Notes: generated by a model from the letters alone, not told the origin. Shown: positions 45,622 to 54,290, counted from the first letter of the stretch. The stretch: DNA of 64,000 nucleotides from Comamonadaceae bacterium (GCA_947455145.1 CANGME010000001.1:62001-126000), one strand, 5' to 3'. Translations and numbers: made by a program.

Positions 45622-46401
45622 TTATAAATTGGGCAATGAAATCCACTGACCCGCGCAGGATTCGATGCGGATGCGGTGGTCAAACACTTGTTCCAGCGCG
45701 CGGTGGGTGGCCGCATCACTGCATGCGCCCTGGTGCGTCACTCGGCCATCCGCCATCACCACGAGCTCATCGGCCAGTAGGGCCAGCGAGATTTCATGCA
45801 GCACGCTGATGACGGTCTTGCCGCTGGCCACCAGCTCGCGCACCAGCAGCAGCCAGTCCACCTGATGTGGCGGGTCCAGATTGGCCAGGGGCTCGTCCAT
45901 CAGCAGCACTTGCGCCTCCACGGCCAAGGCACGGGCCAGCAACACGCGCTGGCGCTCGCCGCCTGAGAGCTGGCCCAGCGCGCGACCGCGCCAGTCCCAG
46001 GCCTGCGTGCTGCGCAGGGCGCGCTCCACAGCGGCGTGGTCAGAGGGGCTGGGCGGCGCCAACCACGGCTGGTGCGGCAAGCGGCCCAGCATGGCCACGT
46101 CGTAGGCGGTGAGGTCATCGGCTGAGGCTTCGTTCTGGCCCAACCAGGACAAAGCCCGGGCACGTTCGCGCCCCTGTAGCGCGCTTAAGGGCTGGCCTAG
46201 CAAGCTCACCTCACCACTGTGCGGCGTTAGGTGCGCCAGCACCTTGAGCAGGGTCGATTTTCCCGCACCGTTAGGGCCGACAATGCTGGTCCAACGCGCC
46301 TGCGGCAGTGTCAGCGAAATGTCATGCAGCACAGGGACATGGCCCAGGCTGGCGCAAATGGCGCGGGCCCGAATGGCGGCAACGGATAAGGCCAACGTCA
46401 T
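45622..46401 (-). CDS. btuD: ABC transporter ATP-binding protein for vitamin B12
   Basis: About 259 residues of the FecE/BtuD group. Walker A GPNGAGKST, signature LSGGERQRVLLARALA, Walker B VLLMDEPLANLD and the H loop in VLHEIS. It powers the BtuC permease. The ATG at 46401 overlaps the btuC stop by four bases; the frame upstream is open but lies within btuC. Confidence 0.93.
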   Translation of the reverse strand: MTLALSVAAIRARAICASLGHVPVLHDISLTLPQARWTSIVGPNGAGKSTLLKVLAHLTPHSGEVSLLGQPLSALQGRERARALSWLGQNEASADDLTAYDVAMLGRLPHQPWLAPPSPSDHAAVERALRSTQAWDWRGRALGQLSGGERQRVLLARALAVEAQVLLMDEPLANLDPPHQVDWLLLVRELVASGKTVISVLHEISLALLADELVVMADGRVTHQGACSDAATHRALEQVFDHRIRIESCAGQWISLPNL

Positions 46402-47417
46402 AGCCCCGCTCCCCGGCCCGTGGCCCGGTGCATCAACCACAGCAAATAGCTGCCACCCAGCACGGCGGTGAGCACGCCCACCGGCAGCTCTTGCGGGGCA
46501 ATCACGCCGCGTGCCAACACGTCAGCCGCCAGCAGCAGCACGGCCCCCATCAGGCTGGACAAGCCAATCAAGCGGCCATGCGTGGTCTTGACCACCGAGC
46601 GCACCAAGTGCGGCGCGGCCAAGCCCACAAAAGCAATCAGGCCGGTTTGCGCCACCGCCGTGCCCGTGGCCAGCGCCAACACGCCAATCAACGCGGCCCG
46701 CATCGGTGGCAAGCGCAGCCCCAGGCTTTGCGCGGTGGCCTCGCCCAAGGCCAGGCCGTCGAGCACATGGCTCATCATCCAGGCGGTCGCCATGCAAGCG
46801 ACAAACACCGTCGCCATGACCGCGCAAGCCGCCCAGCCGACAAAACCCGTGCTGCCCAGCATGAAGGACTGCATGGCCTGCATGATGTCGGGGTTCAGCA
46901 GCAGCAAGAGCGAGCTCAAGGCGCCCAGCACCACGCCCACAATCACACCTGCCAGCAGCAAGCGCAAGGTGTGTTGCACGCCCTTGGCCAGCAACAAGGT
47001 CAGCAGCACGGCCAGCACGGCCCCGATGAATGCAGCCCCGGTAAACCCAATGCGCACCAGCCAGTGGGTGGCCAGTGGCGACACGCCAAACGACACCATG
47101 GCAGCAGCCACGCCCAGCGAAGCACCGGAGGCACTGCCCAACAGGTAGGGGTCGGCCAAGGGGTTGCGAAACAGGCCCTGGGCCACCGCACCGGCCAGCC
47201 CGAGCAAGGCCCCCGCCAGCCAAGCCCCCAGCGTGCGCGGCAAACGAATCTCCCCCACGATCAGCATGGCCTGCGGGTCATGCTGCATGTTCAGCACACT
47301 CTCAAAACCGGTGCTGCCCACACTCACGCCCAGCAGCAAGAGCACTGCGCTGGCCAACAGCAGCACCACGGCCATGACAAAGGCTTTGCGGTGTTGATCG
47401 GTGAAAGGCGCATTCAT
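46398..47417 (-). CDS. btuC: Vitamin B12 ABC transporter permease
   Basis: About 339 residues, FecCD family with about ten membrane segments. Typical motifs: GEIRLPRTLGAWLAGALLGLAGAVAQGLFRNPLADPYLLGSASGA and GLIAFVGLAAPHLVRSVV. The ATG at 47417 begins the family homology. The 103 bp between the btuF stop and this start are filled mostly by a family A repeat. Confidence 0.94.
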   Translation of the reverse strand: MNAPFTDQHRKAFVMAVVLLLASAVLLLLGVSVGSTGFESVLNMQHDPQAMLIVGEIRLPRTLGAWLAGALLGLAGAVAQGLFRNPLADPYLLGSASGASLGVAAAMVSFGVSPLATHWLVRIGFTGAAFIGAVLAVLLTLLLAKGVQHTLRLLLAGVIVGVVLGALSSLLLLLNPDIMQAMQSFMLGSTGFVGWAACAVMATVFVACMATAWMMSHVLDGLALGEATAQSLGLRLPPMRAALIGVLALATGTAVAQTGLIAFVGLAAPHLVRSVVKTTHGRLIGLSSLMGAVLLLAADVLARGVIAPQELPVGVLTAVLGGSYLLWLMHRATGRGAGL

Positions 47418-47434
47418 TTGAGATTGTCCGTTTG

Positions 47435-47494
47435 CCCGTTCGCCCTGAGCTTGTCGAAGGGCTGCAAAGGCTTCGACGGGCTCAGCCCGAACGG
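47435..47494. repeat. Palindromic repeat, family A, between btuF and btuC
   Basis: Arms CGCCCTGAGCTTGTCGAAGG and CTTCGACGGGCTCAGCCCG around CTGCAAAGG. It will form a strong hairpin in the mRNA about 20 bases before the btuC start. It is also open in the btuC frame, but I consider it untranslated. Confidence 0.88.
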
Positions 47495-47520
47495 AAGTAA
47501 CGCTAATAAGCGATTGCGGT

Positions 47521-48390
47521 TCATCGTGTCTTGTCTTCCAGGCACTGGGCCATGATGCGGGCCGCCTCCGCCATGCGCGGGCCGGGGCGCACCACCACGT
47601 CCGCATCGTCAATGCCAAACACGCAAATGCGCTGCTCGCGCACAGCCTTAATGCTGCTCCAGCCCGGGTAGGGCACCATGGCCTGCATGGTGCGGTTGCC
47701 CACCATGATCAAGTCGGGGTTGGCGCGCACCACATACTCGGGGTTGAGCCGGGGAAAGGGGCCAAGTGATGCAGGCACGACATTCTTCACACCCAAGCGC
47801 TCCAAGGTTTCGCCAATGAAGGAGGCCTGCCCCGCTGCATACGGGCCGCGACTGACTTCAAAGTAAACCCGCGTGTTTTTGGCCCGCGCTGAGAGCGACT
47901 GTTCTGCCGCCGAGACGCTGGCATCAATCACGCGCCAGACGCGCTGGGCATCGCCCACACCCAGCACAGCGCCCAGCTTCTCCAGCACGCGCTTCACATC
48001 CGCATGGCGTTTGGTTTCCAGCGCCACCACCTTCAGCCCCAGTGCTTCAAGTCGGTCACTGGCACGTGATGCAACGGACATCAGCACCAGATCGGGCTTC
48101 AAAGCCACGATGGCTTCAATGTTCGGATCCAGCCCGCCGCCCACCTTGGGCAAGGCGCGTACGCGCAAGGGGTAGTTGGAATAGCGGTCCACCCCCACCA
48201 GGCGCTGGCAGGCCTCTAGCTCACACACGGTCTCGGTCAATGAGGGCAGCAGGCTGACGATGCGTTGGGGCGGCGCGGCCAGCGTGACGGTGACGCCCCG
48301 GTCGTCGGTGATTTGCAAGGCGTGCGCGCACTGGCCCAAGCCCAGCAAACTCGACACCGCGAGTAAGGCCACCATCCAGCGTGAATTCAT
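47521..48390 (-). CDS. btuF: Periplasmic B12-binding protein
   Basis: About 289 residues, class III (helical backbone) binding protein. Signal peptide MVALLAVSSLLGLGQCAHA, then ITDDRGVTVTLAAPPQRIVSLLPSLTETVCEL, VGVDRYSNYP and LKPDLVLMS. It hands corrinoids to BtuCD. The ATG at 48390 overlaps the cobU stop by four bases. Confidence 0.92.
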   Translation of the reverse strand: MNSRWMVALLAVSSLLGLGQCAHALQITDDRGVTVTLAAPPQRIVSLLPSLTETVCELEACQRLVGVDRYSNYPLRVRALPKVGGGLDPNIEAIVALKPDLVLMSVASRASDRLEALGLKVVALETKRHADVKRVLEKLGAVLGVGDAQRVWRVIDASVSAAEQSLSARAKNTRVYFEVSRGPYAAGQASFIGETLERLGVKNVVPASLGPFPRLNPEYVVRANPDLIMVGNRTMQAMVPYPGWSSIKAVREQRICVFGIDDADVVVRPGPRMAEAARIMAQCLEDKTR

Positions 48391-48983
48391 GCGCCCTCCC
48401 CCTTCAAGGTCAACGGCAAGCCCGCGGCCATCAGGGTCACCCGCGTGCACGCTTGGGCCACGTCCTGGTTGAGCCGCCCCAGGGCATCGACAAAGGCGCG
48501 CACCTCGGCCCCCATGGGGATGACGCCCAGGCCGATCTCGTTACCGACCAAAATCAAGGGGCCACTGGCCGCACGGATTGCTATTAAAAGAGGAGCTACT
48601 TGCGCTAATTCAGATTGGTCTGTAGTCGTTTTAACCGGCTCTACAGGCGCTATTGGCATTAGCCAGTTGGTCAGCCACAGCGTGAGGCAGTCCACTACCA
48701 CCAGCGTGTCGGGCTGACTGTGCCGCTTAATCGCATCGGCCAGTTGCAAGGGCTCCTCCACAGTCGTCATGCCAGGCACGCGCTCGGCCCGGTCACGTTG
48801 GTGGCGGGCGATACGTTCACGCATCTCTTCGTCCCAGGGCTGGGCAGTGGCGATGAACACGGCTTTGTGCTGCGTTGATTGGGCCAGCCAGTCTCTCGCC
48901 AGCAACTCGGCCCGGCGTGACTTGCCGCTCTTTTGGCCACCCAAAATGAACTCGCTACGCGCCAAGGTCACAGCATCAGCCAT
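48387..48983 (-). CDS. cobU: Adenosylcobinamide kinase / guanylyltransferase
   Basis: A 198-residue bifunctional enzyme. P loop GGQKSGKS (residues 15-22), ARHQRDRAERV with the likely guanylylated His, VVDCLTLWLTNWL, and VGNEIGLGVIPMGAEVRAFVDALGRLNQ. The loop APVEPVKTTTDQSELAQVAPLLIAIRAASG is encoded by a family C-like repeat. Overlaps the gene upstream by 8 bp. Confidence 0.95.
   Translation of the reverse strand: MADAVTLARSEFILGGQKSGKSRRAELLARDWLAQSTQHKAVFIATAQPWDEEMRERIARHQRDRAERVPGMTTVEEPLQLADAIKRHSQPDTLVVVDCLTLWLTNWLMPIAPVEPVKTTTDQSELAQVAPLLIAIRAASGPLILVGNEIGLGVIPMGAEVRAFVDALGRLNQDVAQACTRVTLMAAGLPLTLKGEGA
48577..48650. repeat. Family C-like interspersed repeat inside cobU
   Basis: Contains GCTATTAAAAGAGGAGCTAC, then TTGCGCTAATT, and later CGTTTTAACCGGCTCTACAGG. 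From memory this resembles the abundant TAGCTGCTTGCGC..CTAGAGCC repeats of Comamonadaceae. It is AT-richer than its surroundings and lies in a surface-loop position between two conserved CobU blocks. Confidence 0.5.
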
Positions 48984-49794
48984 GGGCCTTGCTCCAGTCC
49001 ATGACGATGCGGTGCAGTTGCGCCACGCCGTCGGTCAAAGCTGCAGGACCGGGTTGCAGGATGTTGGCGGATTTGATCTCAAACAACTGGCCGTTCTTGA
49101 CGGCATTCACGTCTTGCCAACCTGCACGCGCGGCCACCTTTTCAGGACGAAACTTCTTGCCGCACCAGGAGCCGATGATGATGTCCGGGTTACGCCGCAC
49201 GATCTCGGCCCCATCGGCAATGATGCGTTGCTTGCCCATGGGCTGGAGAGCCAGCTCGGGAAAGCAATCATCCCCCCCGGCCAGGCCCATCAATTCCGAC
49301 ACCCAGCGGATGGCGCTGATGTGGGGCTCATCCCACTCCTCAAAATACACACGGGGGCGGCGCGGCAAACGTGCAGCGGCGATCTGAATGGCTTGCAATT
49401 GGTCTTGCATGACGCGCATCAGCGCCAAGCCTTTCTCGGCCTGCCCCACCATGGCGGCGAGCTGGAACATCATGGAGAAAATCTCGGCCACGCTGCGCTG
49501 GTTAAACACAGTGACTTGGATGCCTTTGCGGATCAACTCGGTGGCGATGTCGGCCTGCAAGTCGGAGAAGCCGAACACGCAGTCAGGCTGCAAGGCCACG
49601 ATCTGCTCAATCTTGGCGCTCAGAAAAGCGCTGATCTTGGGTTTCTCTTCACGGGCGCGACGTGGGCGCACGGTGTAGCCGGAGATGCCCACGATGCGCC
49701 GCTCCTCACCCAGCAGGTAGAGCCATTCGGTCGTCTCCTCGGTCAAGCAGGCGATGCGCTGGGGGCCCAAACCGTCAATCGATGACAAGCTCAT
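48976..49794 (-). CDS. BtuF-like cobalamin-binding protein without signal peptide
   Basis: A 272-residue protein of the helical-backbone binding family (RIVGISGYTVRPRRAREEKPKISAF, LQPDCVFGFSDLQADIATELIRKGI, and a C-terminal LQPGPAALTDGVAQLHRI). It begins MSLSSIDGLGPQRIACLTEETTEWLYLLG, with no hydrophobic leader, so it should stay in the cytoplasm, unlike BtuF encoded nearby. Coupled to cobB (four-base overlap) and cobU. A corrinoid role is inferred from its place between two corrinoid-modifying genes. Confidence 0.82.
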   Translation of the reverse strand: MSLSSIDGLGPQRIACLTEETTEWLYLLGEERRIVGISGYTVRPRRAREEKPKISAFLSAKIEQIVALQPDCVFGFSDLQADIATELIRKGIQVTVFNQRSVAEIFSMMFQLAAMVGQAEKGLALMRVMQDQLQAIQIAAARLPRRPRVYFEEWDEPHISAIRWVSELMGLAGGDDCFPELALQPMGKQRIIADGAEIVRRNPDIIIGSWCGKKFRPEKVAARAGWQDVNAVKNGQLFEIKSANILQPGPAALTDGVAQLHRIVMDWSKAHG

Positions 49795-51272
49795 GCATAC
49801 TCCTTGACAGTGGACTGGAAGATGCGCGCTACCGCCGTCGGGCTAGATGCAAACCAGGCATGGAAGTAGGTCGCCCAGACCGAGCCCTGCACATACACGG
49901 CCTCGCCTTCATTGCCGATGATTTCTACCCCAGGGCGAGCCGTGCGGGCATGAGCTGCCAAGGGCGTCTCGCAGGTGGAGTAATGAAAGGTGTGGCCGCG
50001 CAAAGTCTGATCGCCCAGCGCAAGTTGCTGCGGCCCTAGAGCGGACAAGCGCTTTTGCATGCTGACCTTGCCCGGCAGCAGGCCCCACATGGGGTGCGAT
50101 ACACCGTCTTGCGCCACCAACTGCTCAAACAAGCTCATCATGCCGCCGCATTCGGCCCACAGCGGTTTGTTTAAGGCGACGTGCGCGTGCAAGCTGTCAC
50201 GCAAGCCGTGGTTGGCAGACAGCCGTGCCGCGTGCAGCTCCGGGTAGCCGCCGGGCAGCCAGACCGCGTCGCAAGGGGGCAAGGCGCTGTCGGCCAAAGG
50301 GGAGAAATAAACCACGCTTGCACCGAGTTGTTGCAAGCAGTCGATGTTGGCGGCGTAGATGAAGCAAAAGGCGGCATCGCGGGCCACGGCGATGGTGAGG
50401 CCTTGTAGGGGGGGAGGTCTGATCACCTCGGATAAATCTATTGATTCAGCCTGATGTGATTTGAATTTCCGTTCGGGCTGAGCTTGTCGAAGCCCTTCGA
50501 CAAGCTCAGGGTGAACGGCCCCTATTTCGGCTACGGCTTGTGTTGACGCTCCCGGTGCAAACGCCACAGACCAGCGCTGCCAGTCGCTCAGGCTCATTTG
50601 CCCTAAGACGGTGGCGTCCAGCGCATCCGCAGCAGCGTCCAAACGCTGCATCGCATCGGTCAATTCGGTAGCCGCCACCAAACCCAGATGGCGCTCAGGC
50701 AGGGTCAAGGCCGGGTTGCGCATCAGTGCGCCCAGCCATTGATCGGGCTCGCGTAGGCTGCTTTGCAACATGCCGGCATGGCGCTCACTGGCCACGCGGT
50801 TGGCCAGTACACCGGCCATGCGCAGGCCGGGGCGGTAGTGTTGCAGGCCATAAGCCAGGGCACCAAACGTACCGGCCATGGCCGAGGCATCAACCACAGT
50901 CAAAACAGGCAAGCCGAAGCGCTGCGCCAGATCGGCAGCACTGGGTTCGCCGTCAAACAGGCCCATCACACCCTCGATCAGGATCAGGTCGGCTTCTTGC
51001 GCGGCTTGCGCCAGGCGTGCGCGGCAATCGGCCTCGCCGGTCATCCACAAATCAAGCTGGTGCACCGGCGCACCGCTGGCCAGGGTGTGCCAGAAAGGAT
51101 CGAGAAAATCAGGCCCGCACTTGAACACCCGCACGCGCCGCCCTTGGCGTGTGTGCAGGCGAGCCAGCGCGGCTGTGACCGTGGTCTTGCCTTGACCGGA
51201 AGCCGGGGCGGCAATGAGAACGGCAGGGCAAGTGATAGCGCGAGGTGTGTTGGCGTTGGTCATTGGCTTCAT
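49791..51272 (-). CDS. cobB: Cobyrinate a,c-diamide synthase
   Basis: About 493 residues. N-terminal BioD-like ATPase (LIAAPASGQGKTTVTAALARLH, FKCGPDFLDP, IEGVMGLFDG) and C-terminal amidotransferase (LWAECGGMMSLFEQL with the nucleophilic Cys). It amidates the a and c side chains of the corrin ring. Residues about 252-268 ([17 protein letters not shown]) come from an in-frame family A repeat located in the linker between the two domains. The ATG at 51272 overlaps the btuB stop; an ATG at 51263 is possible. Confidence 0.94.
   Translation of the reverse strand: MKPMTNANTPRAITCPAVLIAAPASGQGKTTVTAALARLHTRQGRRVRVFKCGPDFLDPFWHTLASGAPVHQLDLWMTGEADCRARLAQAAQEADLILIEGVMGLFDGEPSAADLAQRFGLPVLTVVDASAMAGTFGALAYGLQHYRPGLRMAGVLANRVASERHAGMLQSSLREPDQWLGALMRNPALTLPERHLGLVAATELTDAMQRLDAAADALDATVLGQMSLSDWQRWSVAFAPGASTQAVAEIGAVHPELVEGLRQAQPERKFKSHQAESIDLSEVIRPPPLQGLTIAVARDAAFCFIYAANIDCLQQLGASVVYFSPLADSALPPCDAVWLPGGYPELHAARLSANHGLRDSLHAHVALNKPLWAECGGMMSLFEQLVAQDGVSHPMWGLLPGKVSMQKRLSALGPQQLALGDQTLRGHTFHYSTCETPLAAHARTARPGVEIIGNEGEAVYVQGSVWATYFHAWFASSPTAVARIFQSTVKEYA
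50470..50518. repeat. Palindromic repeat, family A, in frame inside cobB
   Basis: CGTTCGGGCTGAGCTTGTCG onward to CTTCGACAAGCTCAGGGTGA; near-identical to the purL copy. It lies at the domain boundary of CobB. Confidence 0.9.
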
Positions 51273-53140
51273 TTTGCAGGGGACGGCTGAGGCTCCCATT
51301 TCAGGCCCACATACAGCGTGCGGCCCGGCGTGGCGTAGGTGTTGGCCAACTGGTAGGCCACGTCGGTAGCGTTGTCCACTCGCACCAGCGCCGTCCATTC
51401 TTTGGCCACGCGGGTTTGGGCATGGAGGTTGAACAGCACATAGCCTGGCAGCACGATGGTGTTGGCCGCGTCGTCATAGCGCAGGCCCGAGAGTTGGGTG
51501 TCCGCCCCGAGCGACCAGCCGCTGACGCGGGTACTGATGCCCAGTGTGGCGTGCTGGTTGGAGCGACGTGTGAGCATCTTGCCGGTGATCTGATCGCGCG
51601 GGTCTTGCACGTCTAAAGACGCCCGCACATCGACATCGCCCAGGCGCTGATGGCCTGAGAGCGTCATGCCCAGGTACTCGGCTTGCGCGGTGTTGAAGTA
51701 GCAGCCCGGAGTGGCACCGATTTTGGGGGGCGTGTTGCTCAGGCAAGTGCCCTGGTTACTGACAAAGGTGATGAGGTTGCTGACCGCGTTGCGGTAAGCG
51801 ACGATGCCCCAACTGCTGGCCGCGTCGGTGTAGCGCACGCCGAGCTCGGTATTGCGGCTTGTCTCGGGCTGCAAAGTCGCCACGCCATTGATGCCGAAGC
51901 GCTGGAACAAGGTGGGCGCACGAAACGCCGTACCGACGGAGGCGGTGACACGCCACTGGGGCGTCAAAACAAAACCATAGGCCGCACTGCCCGTGTTTTG
52001 CGTGCCGAATTCACTGTCCAGGTCTTGCCGTGCGTTGATCTGCACGGTATGCACAGGGCTAGTCCAACCATAGCCCAAGGCCAGCGCATCTTGAAAGCGA
52101 TCGCGGTTGATGCCCGCGTTGTCCAACTGATCAACCTTGCGCTCCAAGGCTGCAGTCAGCAATTGCTTGCCCAAGCGGAATTCATTTTGAAATAAGTAGC
52201 CATTCAAGTGAGTGAGCGACAGGTAGGGCGAAGGCCGGGTTTCGTAGCGGTCGCGCGAGTCGGTGATGCTGACGCGGGTGCTGTAGATCGAATTCCACTG
52301 CGCCCGCCAATTCAGGCCCAAGGCCTGCAGCGAGCGGATGTTGCGGTCATCCTGCTTAAGCGTAGCGGCAGAGTCGTATTGCGAGTTCAACTCGCTGGAC
52401 AAGGCCGTGGCCTCCAGTCGATGCGCGGGACTAAGCTGAAAGCCCATGCGGGCATTGAACGACTGCTGGGTGTAACCATCAACATCCGAGTTTTGAAGTG
52501 GAACGGCCGTGGGGCGCGCGTTAAAACCGTCGCTCGACTGGCGAGCCAGACCCAGGGAGTAGTCAATAGCGCCATCAGAGCCGCTGAAGCCTGCCTCTAC
52601 TTTTTGCGTGCCGTAGGTGCCAAAACCCAGACCAACAAACGGGATGAAAGCGCCCTCACCCCGTTTGGTAAAAATCTGGATCACACCACTGAGCGCGTCT
52701 GAGCCATAGACCGCGCCTGCGGGGCCACGCAGGACTTCGATGCGGTCAATTTGCGCCAGGGGAATGTTCTCCCAAGTCGCGCCACCGGTCGATTGCGAGT
52801 CGATGCGCACGCCATCGACAAACACTGCCGTAAAGCGCGATTCCGAACCTCGAACATACAGGTTGGTGGCAGAGCCGGGGCCGCCGTTGCGGGACAACTC
52901 AATGCCGGGCACGCGCGCCAACACTTCGGCTAAGCCCACCGCACCGCTGCGCTCGATGGTGTCGCGGTCAAGTACGGTGACATCGGCCACCAGATTCGCC
53001 AGGGGTTGCGGCACACGGGTGGCGATAACCACCGTCTCCATCACTTCAGGCGCACTTTGGCTGAGCGCCAACAAGGGAAATACCGAAATTAATGCGAGAG
53101 GAAGCACGGCTAGGCGCGCACGGGAAAGAGAAGGTTTCAT
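51269..53140 (-). CDS. btuB: TonB-dependent vitamin B12 outer-membrane receptor
   Basis: A 623-residue outer-membrane receptor. Signal peptide (AVLPLALISVFPLLALSQSA), a TonB box (METVVIATR), the plug domain (GLAEVLARVPGIELSRNGGPGSATNLYVRGSESRFTAVFVDGVRI, IEVLRGPAGAVYGSDALSGVIQI) and a beta barrel ending GRTLYVGLKWEPQ. It is preceded by a cobalamin riboswitch and is the first gene of the minus-strand B12 run, coupled to cobB by a four-base overlap. Confidence 0.94.
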   Translation of the reverse strand: MKPSLSRARLAVLPLALISVFPLLALSQSAPEVMETVVIATRVPQPLANLVADVTVLDRDTIERSGAVGLAEVLARVPGIELSRNGGPGSATNLYVRGSESRFTAVFVDGVRIDSQSTGGATWENIPLAQIDRIEVLRGPAGAVYGSDALSGVIQIFTKRGEGAFIPFVGLGFGTYGTQKVEAGFSGSDGAIDYSLGLARQSSDGFNARPTAVPLQNSDVDGYTQQSFNARMGFQLSPAHRLEATALSSELNSQYDSAATLKQDDRNIRSLQALGLNWRAQWNSIYSTRVSITDSRDRYETRPSPYLSLTHLNGYLFQNEFRLGKQLLTAALERKVDQLDNAGINRDRFQDALALGYGWTSPVHTVQINARQDLDSEFGTQNTGSAAYGFVLTPQWRVTASVGTAFRAPTLFQRFGINGVATLQPETSRNTELGVRYTDAASSWGIVAYRNAVSNLITFVSNQGTCLSNTPPKIGATPGCYFNTAQAEYLGMTLSGHQRLGDVDVRASLDVQDPRDQITGKMLTRRSNQHATLGISTRVSGWSLGADTQLSGLRYDDAANTIVLPGYVLFNLHAQTRVAKEWTALVRVDNATDVAYQLANTYATPGRTLYVGLKWEPQPSPAK

Positions 53141-53229
53141 GAATCAAAAGCATCAACAAAAGCCCTAGCTGTCTTCCCCGACAGCGCTTGGGCGGCACGG
53201 CTTCATGACAAACATGAAACCACTTTGTT

Positions 53230-53405
53230 GGCCGGTATCCGGGCTGATGGAGCAACCTTCATCGCCTTCCCAGGTGCTTGTTCAAGACACCCAGTGGCTA
53301 ATAGATGAAAGCGGAATCGCGAGATTCGTCCACTGACCGTTGCGGGGGCAGCGCAGGTGAAGTCTTAAGCCACGTTAAGCGGCTCGACCCTCCTGCTTCC
53401 CGTTG
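53230..53405 (-). promoter_or_regulatory. Cobalamin (AdoCbl) riboswitch
   Basis: On the minus strand the leader of btuB contains, in order, CGGGAAGCAGGAGGG, GCTGCCCCCGCAACGGTCAG, AGCCACTGGG, CTGGGAAGGCGATGAAGG and AGCCCGGATACCGGCC. These are the conserved blocks of the cobalamin riboswitch, including the B12 box. It ends about 90 bp before the btuB start and should repress btuB, and perhaps the following cob genes, when adenosylcobalamin is plentiful. Confidence 0.93.
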
Positions 53406-53491
53406 AACTGCGGCGTGTGAACCACACCGCGAGCACCAACAGCACTGATTTTACGTTGGCTTACTTGCGTAAACCCTACAATGCGTGTGCT

Positions 53492-53722
53492 ATGTCTCAG
53501 CCACATCCCATAGAACAAATTGCCGAGCGCGTGGACCGCTTGCTGCTTCGCCACGAAGAACTGCAGCGCACCAACGCCTTGTTGACCGAGCAGGTGGCCG
53601 CACTCGCGGGTGAGCGCGACTCGCTCAAGTCGCGCCTGAGTGCGGCACGCGCGCGGGTCGATGCCCTGCTGGAGCGCTTGTCTTCGCCCACGAATTCAGC
53701 CTCCGATAAAGGCAACGCATGA
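53492..53722 (+). CDS. ZapB-like small coiled-coil protein (TIGR02449-type)
   Basis: A 76-residue coiled coil (IEQIAERVDRLLLRHEELQRTNALLTEQVAALAGERDSLKSRLSAARARVDALLERL) directly before zapA, whose start it overlaps by four bases. The gene pair is conserved in proteobacteria and the protein is thought to act with ZapA in divisome assembly. The ATG at 53492 begins the homology; a TACAAT at 53477-53482 may be its -10. Confidence 0.8.
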   Translation: MSQPHPIEQIAERVDRLLLRHEELQRTNALLTEQVAALAGERDSLKSRLSAARARVDALLERLSSPTNSASDKGNA

Positions 53723-54066
53723 AACAGCTAGAAGTTCAAATCATGGGGCAAAGCTACCTGCTGGGTTGTCCCGAAGGCGGTGAGTCCCGCTTGCTCGACG
53801 CCGTTGAGCGGGTAGACAGCGCCATGTGCAAAATACGCGACAACGGCAAGATCAAAGCCCGTGACCGCATTGCGGTGCTGGCTTCACTGAATTTGGCGTT
53901 TGATTTGTCGCAGCGCGATCAGGAGGCCGCCGCAGCAGCGACTACTTTGCCCACGCCTTTAAGAACAGCTTCAGGAGAAGCCTTGGCCCCAGGGCACGAT
54001 GCGCTTTTGAGTACGCTGCTCCACCGCCTTGACGCGGCCTTGGGCGAAGACGGTCAGCTCATTTAG
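53719..54066 (+). CDS. zapA: Cell division protein ZapA
   Basis: A 115-residue FtsZ-binding protein: KQLEVQIMGQSYLLGCPEGGESRLLDAVERVDSAMCKIRD, then KARDRIAVLASLNLAFDL and a C-terminal helical tail. It promotes bundling of FtsZ at midcell. It is followed by the 6S RNA gene, the usual neighbourhood. Confidence 0.92.
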   Translation: MKQLEVQIMGQSYLLGCPEGGESRLLDAVERVDSAMCKIRDNGKIKARDRIAVLASLNLAFDLSQRDQEAAAAATTLPTPLRTASGEALAPGHDALLSTLLHRLDAALGEDGQLI

Positions 54067-54116
54067 AGCCGCCGATTTTTTTCAGCTTTCTAGGGCCACA
54101 AGGCCTACAATTGATC

Positions 54117-54290
54117 CTGTCTGCAATGCCACTGGGCTTTAAATTCCTAGAACCAATGCTCTTTGAGCCAGGGCTTGGAACATTGCTTGGCGGGCGTGAT
54201 CATCTCGCGTTAGATGAACCCGAAGCCTCAGCTGACCTCGCCCACCTGAACCCCGGTTCAGGATGCGGCCCGGTGGCACTTGCAGACACC
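54117..54290 (+). ncRNA. ssrS: 6S RNA
   Basis: About 174 nt between zapA and the next gene. The ends pair in a long closing stem: 5' TGTCTGCAATGCCACTGGGC with 3' GCCCGGTGGCACTTGCAGACA (54268 onward), interrupted by bulges, as required for 6S RNA, which mimics an open promoter and sequesters sigma70 polymerase. A TACAAT -10 element lies at 54106-54111. The zapA-ssrS order is conserved in proteobacteria. A hairpin CCTGAACC / GGTTCAGG lies near the 3' part. Confidence 0.78.

Noticed and set aside
46428-47555. Long plus-strand frame opposite btuC (375 codons)
   Set aside because: Extremely His/Gln-rich translation typical of an antisense frame of a membrane protein gene.
47418-47618. N-terminal extension of btuC through the family A repeat
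   Set aside because: It overlaps the btuF coding end in another frame; BtuC homology begins at 47417.
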